Positions 15,758 through 22,881 of a DNA stretch of 64,000 nucleotides are shown here, in pieces; the stretch's first letter is position 1; every line of letters starts with the position of its first letter. Under the pieces are notes generated by a model. It had not been told where the DNA came from, made no database searches, and was given only the letters and a program-made list of their open reading frames with translations. The translations under genes were made by a program, and so were the position numbers. The DNA comes from Archangium lansingense. Lineage in GTDB: Bacteria > Myxococcota > Myxococcia > Myxococcales > Myxococcaceae. The stretch lies in assembly GCF_026626635.1 (NCBI RefSeq), contig NZ_JAPNKA010000001.1, forward strand, positions 13,518,001 to 13,582,000, given 5' to 3'.

Positions 15758-15796
15758 TCGTCCTTACATTCGTCCTAAGGACGAATGTAAGGACGA
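15758..15796 (-). promoter_or_regulatory. Perfect 39-bp palindromic operator of the AbiE operon
   Basis: Nineteen-bp arms flank a single central A (arm TCGTCCTTACATTCGTCCT). Each arm itself holds two CGTCCT half-sites 12 bp apart, so the site offers four related half-sites. Its distance of 23 bp from the antitoxin start places it over the promoter. By analogy with AbiEi autoregulation it is the likely binding site of the antitoxin. The palindrome could also act as a hairpin in RNA. Confidence 0.8.
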
Positions 15797-15995
15797 TGGG
15801 ACAGAATGTCAACGGGAAGGGCCCTTGCTCGTAACCAGGAACCTCCGGCCTTTGTGCGCTTGCTTGCTCAAGGATGCCGTACCTCCGGTACGTGGACGCA
15901 TGACCACGTACAAGCCCTCCTCTGCTGAGTCGGCCATGGCGAGGACAAGACCGTCCTTATTCACTCGCGCTCCGCCGGGAACAGGGCACGTGCTA

Positions 15996-16030
15996 AGCGG
16001 TTGCCTCTGCACACCGAGGAGGCAACCGCT
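15996..16030 (+). promoter_or_regulatory. Hairpin overlapping the ribosome-binding site of the M16 peptidase gene
   Basis: A 12-bp perfect stem (AGCGGTTGCCTC/GAGGCAACCGCT) with an 11-base loop ends four bases before ATG 16035. The only Shine-Dalgarno sequence, GAGGAGG at 16016-16022, is partly inside the right arm, so the hairpin could hide it and control translation. The control function is inferred. Confidence 0.5.
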
Positions 16031-16034
16031 CCGC

Positions 16035-17444
16035 ATGAAGAAAGCGCTCATCGCCGCCGCCGTCCTCGCCCTCGGCCTCCCGGCCTTCGCCCAGCAGCAG
16101 CAGCAAGAGGCGAAGCCACTGGCCCCGGGGCGTGAGGCGCTGACCATCCCCTACGAGACGTACAAGCTGCCCAACGGCCTGGAGGTCATCCTGGCCCAGG
16201 ACAAGAAGCTGCCCGTGGTGGCGGTGAATGTCTGGTACCACGTGGGCGCCTACAACGAGCAGCCTGGCCGCACCGGCTTCGCGCACCTCTTCGAGCACAT
16301 GATGTTCCAGGGCTCCAAGCACGTGCCGGATGACGTCCACATCGCGATGCTCGAGCAGGTGGGGGCGAACGATCTCAACGGAACGACGAACTACGACCGG
16401 ACGAACTACTTCGAGACGGTGCCCACCAACCACCTGGCCACGGCGCTGTGGCTGGAGAGTGACCGGATGGGCTTCCTGCTGGACGCGCTGGACGAGAAGA
16501 AGCTGCACACCCAGCAGGAGGTGGTGAAGAACGAGCGGCGCCAGGGCGTGGAGACGCGCCCCTACGGCCTCGCGCAGGAGAAGCTCTGGCAGGCGCTCTT
16601 CCCCGCGCCGCACCCGTACCACGGCAAGGTCATCGGCTCGATGGCGGACCTGGACGCGGCCACGATGGAGGACGTGAAGGGCTTCTTCCGCAAGTGGTAC
16701 GCGCCGTCCAATGCCACGCTCGCGGTGGTGGGAGACTTCGAGCCGAAGGAGGCGCGGGCCCTGATCGAGAAGTACTTCGGCACGCTGCCGAGCGGCCCCA
16801 AGCCGGAGAAGCCGCAGGTGGCCCCGGTGAAGCTCACGGGCGAGACGGTCATCCGCCACGACGAGAAGGTGGGCACGCTGCCGCAGGTGACGATGGCGTG
16901 GCTCACCCCGGCGTACCTCTCCGAGGGGGATGCCACGGCGGACGTGCTGGCCAACGCGCTGGGCACGGGCAAGTCCAGCCGCCTCTACAAGCGCCTGGTG
17001 CTAGAGAAGGGCCTGGCGCAGAACGTGAGCGCCACCCAGACGAGCCTCGGGGCCCAGTCTGTCTTCACCGTCGAGGCGGTGGCGCGGCCGGGGGTGTCCA
17101 GTGACGCGCTGGCCAAGGAGATGGACGCGGTGCTGGAGGAGGTGCGGCGCGGAGGAATGACGCAGCAGGAGCTGGACCGGGCGCGCACGCGCTTCGAGAC
17201 GCAGATGCTGGCGGGGTTGCAGTCGGTGGGCGGCTTCGGCGGGAAGGCGGACGTGCTGCAGAGCTACAACCACTACCAGGGAGACCCGGGCTTCCTCGGC
17301 GAGGACCTGGCGCGCTACGACGCGGTGACGGCGGACAAGGTGCGGGACTTCGCTCGCGAGTACCTGAAGCCCGACGCCCGCGTGGTGGTGCACGCCGTGC
17401 CCGCCCAGAAGGGCCCCATCTCCTCCGCGAAGGAGCTCCACTGA
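16035..17444 (+). CDS. M16 family zinc metallopeptidase (catalytic partner)
   Basis: A 469-residue exported peptidase (signal peptide ending LGLPAFA). The inverted zinc motif HLFEH (H84, E87, H88) is present, with the distal Glu in the NERRQGVETRPYG segment, so the active site is complete. Two M16 domains follow, the second with the R-Y pair region (SSRLYKRLV) that helps hold substrate. M16 enzymes degrade peptides in a closed chamber. The next gene, overlapping by one base (TGATG), encodes an M16 protein lacking the zinc site; such pairs form heterodimers, as mitochondrial processing peptidase does. ATG 16035 gives the signal peptide its proper position. Confidence 0.93.
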   Translation: MKKALIAAAVLALGLPAFAQQQQQEAKPLAPGREALTIPYETYKLPNGLEVILAQDKKLPVVAVNVWYHVGAYNEQPGRTGFAHLFEHMMFQGSKHVPDDVHIAMLEQVGANDLNGTTNYDRTNYFETVPTNHLATALWLESDRMGFLLDALDEKKLHTQQEVVKNERRQGVETRPYGLAQEKLWQALFPAPHPYHGKVIGSMADLDAATMEDVKGFFRKWYAPSNATLAVVGDFEPKEARALIEKYFGTLPSGPKPEKPQVAPVKLTGETVIRHDEKVGTLPQVTMAWLTPAYLSEGDATADVLANALGTGKSSRLYKRLVLEKGLAQNVSATQTSLGAQSVFTVEAVARPGVSSDALAKEMDAVLEEVRRGGMTQQELDRARTRFETQMLAGLQSVGGFGGKADVLQSYNHYQGDPGFLGEDLARYDAVTADKVRDFAREYLKPDARVVVHAVPAQKGPISSAKELH

Positions 17445-18940
17445 TGCGCCGCCTGTTCATCGCCCTGTCCGTGCTGGCGCTCGCCGCCGGCTGCAAGACG
17501 GCTCCCGAGCCCGTCCCCGAGACGCCCAAGCCGCCCGAGACGCCGGCCCCGCCGCCGGAGGACCCCAACGCCTTCCGCCGGCAGCCGCCGAAGCCGGACG
17601 TGCCACCCGAGCTGGTGCTGCCGAAGTTCGAGCAGGCGAAGCTGGACAACGGGCTCACCGTGCTGGTGAGCACGCGCAAGGAGTTGCCGCTCGCCTACGT
17701 GGGGGTGGCCTTCGCGGCGGGAGGCTCGCAGGACCCGAAGGGCAAGTGGGGCCTGGCGGACGTCACGTACAAGATGCTGCTGGAGGGCGCGGCCGGGAAG
17801 GACACGACAGCGCTGGACCAGGCCTTCCAGGACCTGGGGGTGTCGCCGTCGATCAGCGTCAACGCGGATGGGGCCTTCATCGGGACGCGAGTGCTGAAGC
17901 GGCACGCGGACACGGCGCTGTCGCTGCTGTCGGACGTGGTGCGCAAGCCGAACCTGGCGCACAAGGACTTCGAGCGGCGCAAGAAGCTGCAGCTGGCGGA
18001 GCTGGTGCGCGCCATGGGCAGCCCGGGCTTCCTGGCGCAGCAGGCGTACCTGGACGCGGTGTTCGGCCCGGAGCACCCGTATGGACACCCGGTGATCGGC
18101 CTGCCGGCCACGGTGGACACGCTGACGCTCAAGGACGTGAAGTCCTTCTATGAGAAGAGCGTGGGCCCGAAGGCGGCCGCACTGGTGGTGACGGGGGATG
18201 TCACCCTGGACGAGGCGATGGGGCTGGCGAAGAAGTACTTCGGCGATTGGAAGGGCACTGCCCAACCGCCGCCGGTGCCGCCCACGCCCGCCGCGCTGCC
18301 GCGGCAGCAGGTGGTGTTCGTGCCCAAGCCGGGGCTGGACCAGACGATGATTGTGGTGGGCCGACCGGGAATCGCGGTGGGACACCCGGACGAGTACGCG
18401 CTGGACCTGGCGACGACGGTGTTCGGCGGCTTCTTCGGGAGCCGGCTGAACATGAACCTGCGGGAGGACAAGGGCTACAGCTACGGGGCGGGGGCGAGCG
18501 CGGATGCGCGGCTGGGAGTGGGGCCGCTGACGGCCTCGTCGGCGGTGCGCAAGGACGTGACGGGCCCGGCGCTCAACGAGTTCTTCCAGGAGATGAAGGG
18601 GATACAGGAGCGCCCCATCACGCAGAAGGAGCTGGAGGCAGCGCGTGAGGGCCTCATCCGGGCGATTCCGGGCGAGTTCGAGACGGTGGAGGGACTGGGC
18701 TCGAGCGCGGCGTCGCTGTTCTTCCTGAGGAGGCCGATGGACGAGTACGCGCGGACGGTGACGGGGCTGGAGAAGGCGACGCCGGCCGAGGTGCAACGGG
18801 TGGCGGAGGCGTACCTGGGCCCGTCGGCGATGCAGGTGGTGCTGGTGGGAGACCCGGACACCATCCAGCAGCAGGTGGGCCCGCTGGAGCTCGGCAAGCT
18901 GGTGCCGAGGGACCCGGTAGCGCCACCGACGAAGCGGTGA
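17444..18940 (+). CDS. M16 family peptidase-like lipoprotein (non-catalytic partner)
   Basis: A 498-residue lipoprotein (lipobox LAAGC, Cys17) with a Pro-rich linker and then two M16 domains. Where the zinc motif should be, after KGKWG, it reads LADVTYKML instead of HxxEH, so it cannot bind zinc or cut peptide bonds. The second domain keeps the family landmarks (FGSRLNMNLRED, then YSYGAGA). It overlaps the catalytic gene by one base, which indicates a coupled pair: this subunit probably anchors the complex in the membrane and supplies the substrate-binding half. Confidence 0.92.
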   Translation: MRRLFIALSVLALAAGCKTAPEPVPETPKPPETPAPPPEDPNAFRRQPPKPDVPPELVLPKFEQAKLDNGLTVLVSTRKELPLAYVGVAFAAGGSQDPKGKWGLADVTYKMLLEGAAGKDTTALDQAFQDLGVSPSISVNADGAFIGTRVLKRHADTALSLLSDVVRKPNLAHKDFERRKKLQLAELVRAMGSPGFLAQQAYLDAVFGPEHPYGHPVIGLPATVDTLTLKDVKSFYEKSVGPKAAALVVTGDVTLDEAMGLAKKYFGDWKGTAQPPPVPPTPAALPRQQVVFVPKPGLDQTMIVVGRPGIAVGHPDEYALDLATTVFGGFFGSRLNMNLREDKGYSYGAGASADARLGVGPLTASSAVRKDVTGPALNEFFQEMKGIQERPITQKELEAAREGLIRAIPGEFETVEGLGSSAASLFFLRRPMDEYARTVTGLEKATPAEVQRVAEAYLGPSAMQVVLVGDPDTIQQQVGPLELGKLVPRDPVAPPTKR

Positions 18941-18951
18941 CAGGGGGGAAG

Positions 18952-18986
18952 ACCCTCACCCTGACCCTCTCCCAAAGGGAGAGGGG
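18952..18986 (-). repeat. REP-like hairpin element, copy B
   Basis: Same family, in the opposite orientation to most copies: read on the minus strand it is CCCTCTCCCTTTGGGAGAGGG then TCAGGGTGAGGGT. It lies 12 bp after the stop of the M16 lipoprotein gene and may also serve as its terminator hairpin. Confidence 0.85.
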
Positions 18987-19012
18987 ATTCACACGAGGCA
19001 GCAAACACAGAG

Positions 19013-19077
19013 GAACGGGGGTCAGTCCCTCCGAGGCACAGAGAAACTGACACGGTGAGAACGGGGGTCAGTCCCTC
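19013..19077 (+). repeat. 19-bp direct repeat with 46-bp period next to REP copies
   Basis: GAACGGGGGTCAGTCCCTC occurs at 19013-19031 and again at 19059-19077, the second copy running into REP copy C. The spacing suggests duplication of a flank of the REP element. Confidence 0.7.
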
Positions 19078-19110
19078 TCCCTCTGGGAGAGGGTCGGGGT
19101 GAGGGTATAC
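19073..19110 (+). repeat. REP-like hairpin element, copy C
   Basis: A near-consensus copy: CCCTCTCCC-TCT-GGGAGAGGG, then TCGGGGTGAGGGTATAC. It forms a tail-to-tail pair with copy B across 86 bp. Confidence 0.9.
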
Positions 19111-19149
19111 GTCCCCCGGGTTCCCCACCGAGCAGGGAGCCCGAGAGCC

Positions 19150-19452
19150 TCAGTCCTCTGGCGCGTACCGGTTCTTCTCCACCTCTTCCTCGCCGCGGGC
19201 GCGGCGGGCCTCCTCATCGGCCTCGTCGATGGGGCTGCGGATATCCGGGACGTAGCCACCGACCTCGGCGTCACTGTCGAGGGCGAACTTCTGCTCACGG
19301 GTGCCGTGGATGGAATCAGCGGCGTAGAGGGGCAGGGTGTCATCGGCCTCGAGCCCGCGCTCGACGCGGTCCTTGGCGAATGGGGGCTTGGTGTTCTCGC
19401 GCTCCTTGGGGTGCACGGGGTCGTACTTCCTCCGCTTCTCGTTGTCGGCCAT
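19150..19452 (-). CDS. Conserved-looking hydrophilic protein of unknown function
   Basis: A 100-residue, highly charged soluble protein (MADNEKRRKYDPVHPKEREN, with an Asp/Glu-rich middle and the tail EEEVEKNRYAPED). It has no signal, membrane segment or Cys. The even spread of charged residues and Pro suggests a largely disordered protein. A purine-rich tract precedes ATG 19452. It is divergent from the zinc-ribbon membrane gene at 19610. No family is recognised. Confidence 0.72.
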   Translation of the reverse strand: MADNEKRRKYDPVHPKERENTKPPFAKDRVERGLEADDTLPLYAADSIHGTREQKFALDSDAEVGGYVPDIRSPIDEADEEARRARGEEEVEKNRYAPED

Positions 19453-19609
19453 GGTGAAGCCTCCTGGTGGAATGCGGACGCGCGGGGTTGCGCGACCCTC
19501 CGAGGTTCAATGTGGGGCGCACCGGGGGCGCTCCAAGCTTCCCAGGGAGGGACGAGGCCTCCCTCGCCCGGCCGGTGCACGAGGAGCCAGCGCATGAGAG
19601 ATTGCGCGC

Positions 19610-20413
19610 ATGAGTGCCCCCGCCACCTCGACGGCCCTGCAAGAGACTCCGTGCTGTGCGCACCACCCCGGCCAGGAAGCCGTGGGCACGTGCGCGCGCT
19701 GCGGAGCCTTCTACTGCGAGGCCGAGTCCATCCGGCACGGGGAGCACACGTACTGTGAATCCTGCGGCGGGCGGCCCGAGGTAGGGCACCTGGAGCGGCT
19801 GAGGCAGGAGCTCTGGGGGAAGAGGGACGGGTGGGCGTGGCTGATGCTGGCGAGCGCGCCGCTGCACCTGGTCTTCACGGTGGGAATGGGGATGGACGGG
19901 CTGTGGCACTGGTCGGTGCTGGGCGCGGCGAACACGGCGGTGGTGGTGGCGTGGTTCCTCGGGGTGCCGCTGGCTCGGCCGGCGCTGCTGTTGCTGCCGC
20001 CACTATGGCTGGTGGGCTTCACGCTGAAGGGGAGGGACCTGGGCGTGCTGGCGCTGCTGGCTCCGGCGATGGGGCTGGCGCTGTGGCTATACGCCAGTAC
20101 ACGCGTGCGACTCTTCTTCCGACAAGAGGTGGACCTGGAGCGCCTGGAGCGATTGTGGGACGCCCGCGAGAACAACCCACTCGCGCGCCACGCGCTGGTG
20201 TGCGGACTGGCCGGACTGGTGGTGCCAGTAGCCGCACCGCTGGCGATGGGACTCGGAGTGGCGGGCCTGCGCCGGGTGAACCTGGAGGCAACTCCCCCGA
20301 TTGGCAAGCGGCAGCAGGCGCTTGCGGGACTGGTGCTCGGAGGACTGGGCCTGGTGGGCTGGACGGGCTTCGTGCTGTGGCGGCTGTCCCAGGGACTGCC
20401 GCTGCTGCCGTGA
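19610..20413 (+). CDS. Membrane protein with B-box-like zinc ribbon, paralogue of 6229-7011
   Basis: A 267-residue protein with Cys/His-rich residues 15-55 followed by about six hydrophobic segments. It shares with the 6229-7011 protein the phrases ELWGKRDGWAWL, RENNPLARHAL and LRRVNLEATPPIGKRQQALAG, so they arose by duplication. One zinc ligand differs: where the paralogue has CEGC this protein has CEAE, leaving an odd number of Cys (CCAHH, CARC, C, CESC). Either the site has moved or one ion is lost. Function unknown; probably an inner-membrane protein. Confidence 0.82.
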   Translation: MSAPATSTALQETPCCAHHPGQEAVGTCARCGAFYCEAESIRHGEHTYCESCGGRPEVGHLERLRQELWGKRDGWAWLMLASAPLHLVFTVGMGMDGLWHWSVLGAANTAVVVAWFLGVPLARPALLLLPPLWLVGFTLKGRDLGVLALLAPAMGLALWLYASTRVRLFFRQEVDLERLERLWDARENNPLARHALVCGLAGLVVPVAAPLAMGLGVAGLRRVNLEATPPIGKRQQALAGLVLGGLGLVGWTGFVLWRLSQGLPLLP

Positions 20414-20462
20414 CGGGCGAGCCTCGCTGAGAGCTGCCCGATATCGACCTTCCCCCAACAAT

Positions 20463-20666
20463 GTGAGCAGCTTCAAGGAGGCTTGGAAGTTCACCCAATC
20501 CGGCCCCCATTCCGGGGAGCCGGGCGGCACGCTGTACACGAACCTCGGCTACTACCTGAACTACGGCCTGTCCCCGGATGGGGCGCGCCAGTGGGAGAAG
20601 GCTCTCCACACTGAGCTCGGCGAGAAGCTCTCGCCCACCCCGGCCAAGAGCCCTCACGCCAGGTAG
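20463..20666 (+). CDS. Short ORF or gene fragment of unknown origin
   Basis: From GTG 20463 a 67-codon frame reads SSFKEAWKFTQSGPHSG, then GGTLYTNLGYYLNYGL and WEKALHTELGEKL. The mix of aromatic residues and balanced composition looks like real protein sequence rather than a shadow frame, but no ribosome-binding site is visible and no family is recognised. It may be a fragment of a lost gene. Confidence 0.3.
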   Translation: MSSFKEAWKFTQSGPHSGEPGGTLYTNLGYYLNYGLSPDGARQWEKALHTELGEKLSPTPAKSPHAR

Positions 20667-21134
20667 GTCGCGAAAACACCACGCAATCTGCGCCTCCCCG
20701 GGAGTTGGCACAACCTCTCCTGGTGGAGGCTTTTTCGCGTCGTGCAGACCCGACTAATGGGCTTCAGGTAGTTCAGTTAAGAGAGAGGCGGCAGTGGCCC
20801 GAAGAAGGAGCGCAGGAACTGAGGGCGATGCTGGAGGCGCTCGAAGCTGCGGCGCATGGGCTTGCCCCGGTTACGTGGCTCTCCCTCACTTCGTGTGGTT
20901 CAGTGGCGGCGAGCAGGTGAAACTCACTCGCGCAAATCATCCGCATGCGTCCAGGTTTCACACAAACTGCGGGAGAGCCACAAAACCGGGGCAGGTTCAC
21001 CCTGTGCCTTAGAGGGTGTTGAACTGGGGCAGGCAGGCGTCGTCTACCACAGCACCGTCAGTGCATCCGATGATGCGCAACGGTCGACCTCCTGGTGTGA
21101 GCATGCCGATGACGACCGTGGGCCTCGTCCGTTG
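20667..21134. other. Gene-free stretch with a long imperfect inverted repeat
   Basis: No convincing gene in these 468 bp. The main structure is the inverted repeat at 20864-20992, described separately. The sequence is lower in GC than the flanks, and one plus-strand frame (20705-20920) has a helical-looking stretch (EEGAQELRAMLEALEAAA) without a start site or family. It is probably the debris of mobile or toxin genes. Confidence 0.4.
20864..20992. repeat. 22-bp inverted repeat, possible MITE or insertion scar
   Basis: The left arm at 20864-20885 begins GCCCCGGTTACGTGGCTC; the right arm at 20971-20992 is its reverse complement with two mismatches (GCCCCGGTTTTGTGGCTC on the minus strand). The 85-bp interior has no coding sense. 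It resembles a small non-autonomous element or the fused ends of a lost insertion sequence. Confidence 0.55.
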
Positions 21135-21938
21135 CTAATGACGCCCCAATTCCCTGTCCCAGGCGTACAACTGCCCGTTCACCGCATATTTGTCGGCGCT
21201 GGAGATACTCTCGAATTTCTTCGGAGGAAGCGCGGAGAGGCGCTCGCGCAGGAAGTCCGGGTCGCTGAGCACCTCGCGGTGTTTGAGATCGGTGTTCGCC
21301 TCCACTACGACAGGCATCACCCGGAGCACGGCCTTCTCGCAATCCTCTCGGGTCGCGCGAGCCATGCGCTCCACCGTCAGGGCCAGGTGCTCGCGGACCG
21401 AGGCCGGGCCTCCGGGGCACCAGGCCTCCAGCGTCTTGCGGTAGATATCGTCCATGAGCTCTTCCAGCGTGTACTTCTTACCGGGCCAGAACGCGTAGCG
21501 AGGGCCCAGGAGCACGTCCCAGAAGCGGAGCAGCGAGGCGAGCCGGTTCGCCATGCGCTCCGCGCTCCACAGCGGCGGCGGAAACACGGCATGGTAGAGG
21601 GCGCCCCACGGGGTGCTCAGGCAGAAGGACTCGAAGGCCTCCCTCATGCGCTGATGCTCCTCCTCCGGGACGCCTTCATCCAAGTCCACGAAGATCTCGA
21701 CGAACAGGTGCATCCGCCAGCGGGGGCGGTTCCAGTCGAAACCGTCGGCCCCCGAGTGTATCACCAGCACCTCGCCGGGCAGCACCTGGCGCATCTGCCG
21801 GGGCTGGGGAAAGGCACCGGTCTTGATGTACTCCCGGGCCCACCAGCGGCCCTCGGCTCCCACCTTGCGGCGGATGGCGGCGGTGGTGTCGTAGAGCCAC
21901 GCCGGAAACTCGAGCACCGGGGAGGGTTCCGTGGTCAT
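21135..21938 (-). CDS. Unknown cytosolic protein, candidate immunity partner of the upstream nuclease-like gene
   Basis: A 267-residue soluble protein (no signal peptide) beginning MTTEPSPVLEFPAWLYD. The sequence is rich in Trp, Arg and Glu (EGRWWAREYIKTG, WRMHLFVEIFVDLDEGVP, LSTPWGALYHAVFPPPLW), the composition of many immunity proteins, but it matches none I recognise. It lies 86 bp downstream of the secreted PD-(D/E)XK-like gene in the same direction. In polymorphic-toxin loci the cytosolic protein directly after an exported nuclease is usually its antidote, hence the proposed role; this is inference from position. Confidence 0.7.
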   Translation of the reverse strand: MTTEPSPVLEFPAWLYDTTAAIRRKVGAEGRWWAREYIKTGAFPQPRQMRQVLPGEVLVIHSGADGFDWNRPRWRMHLFVEIFVDLDEGVPEEEHQRMREAFESFCLSTPWGALYHAVFPPPLWSAERMANRLASLLRFWDVLLGPRYAFWPGKKYTLEELMDDIYRKTLEAWCPGGPASVREHLALTVERMARATREDCEKAVLRVMPVVVEANTDLKHREVLSDPDFLRERLSALPPKKFESISSADKYAVNGQLYAWDRELGRH

Positions 21939-22024
21939 GGCTTTCGCCCTACCACGGCGTTCAGCAGCTCCTCAAGCGCCAGGCACTTCGCGCGCTCCGA
22001 GGGCGGCGGACACCTCCCGCCCGC

Positions 22025-22765
22025 TCAGCGGCAGTCCACAGGCAGGTAGACCTGGCCCTGGAAGCCCTTGGGGCGTTCGCCCCCTTCATAGGCAGCCCGG
22101 ATCGCTTGCTCGGCCAACTCACCGCGCTGTTCTATTTCTTCCCTGGGCAACTCCTCTGCCTTCTGGGCCGCCCGCTCCTTCCAGGAAGCACCGGGCTGCT
22201 TGCGCCGGTAGCTCCAGCGGTACAGCGTCACTCCGGGCTCTGGCGTGCGCCAGGACAACTGCCAGAGTGCCCCCCCGTTCTCGAATTCGAGGAAGAGCGA
22301 CCCCTCGAAGCCGGTGCCTCCCACGAGCTTCTTGTCAGGCTCGACAGCCTCATTCAGGGCCGCCAGGTAGCGCCCCGCCTGTTCTCTCCCTTCCACGCGC
22401 GACTCCTCATTGTCCGGCTTGAGCTCGAACAGCACGAGGGCGACGGTATCGGTGATGTCCGGGCGCAAGAGCCTCACGAACTCCGGAAGACGCTCCGGGT
22501 CCCCCAACTGCCCCTCCTTCACAATGGTGGAGAGACTGGTATCGACGAAGACGCGGTTGGTGGGCTGCTGCACACGGTACTCCAGGCCAATGACCTCATG
22601 CGCGGCCTTGCCAAGAAAAGCGCCCCAGGGCTCCTTGGAGTCCGGCTTACGGCCAGGGAGCTTGGAGGAGGGCGGCTCCGCCTGGGCACCGAGGGTCGCC
22701 ACGAGCACCAGGAGAAAAGCCGCCAGCCCCAAGGTGCTCCTTGTCCTGGCTCCTCTGTTCTTCAT
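22025..22765 (-). CDS. Exported protein with PD-(D/E)XK nuclease-like motifs
   Basis: A 246-residue protein with a signal peptide (STLGLAAFLLVLVATLGAQA). The mature part contains GLEYRVQ, then RPDITDTVALVLFELKP and GREQAGRYLAAL: an upstream Glu, an RPDI-x-D strand, an E-x-K strand and a Gln-Tyr helix, the order of active-site motifs in restriction-endonuclease-fold nucleases and toxins. The C-terminal 110 residues are strand-rich, then charged. Start ATG 22765 is chosen over 22774 because GGGGAGGAG ends ten bases before it. It lies between a Ser/Thr kinase and a possible immunity gene. Nuclease activity is inferred from motifs only. Confidence 0.65.
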   Translation of the reverse strand: MKNRGARTRSTLGLAAFLLVLVATLGAQAEPPSSKLPGRKPDSKEPWGAFLGKAAHEVIGLEYRVQQPTNRVFVDTSLSTIVKEGQLGDPERLPEFVRLLRPDITDTVALVLFELKPDNEESRVEGREQAGRYLAALNEAVEPDKKLVGGTGFEGSLFLEFENGGALWQLSWRTPEPGVTLYRWSYRRKQPGASWKERAAQKAEELPREEIEQRGELAEQAIRAAYEGGERPKGFQGQVYLPVDCR

Positions 22766-22881
22766 GTCCAACATGCTCCTCCCCGGTGCGGTGTCGGCTC
22801 GCCTGACTGCTCCTGTTCAACACCCTCTCAGGAAGTGGCTTTCCTGGAGGTGACTCCAGGCACACAGGGGGCTGAGGACCC

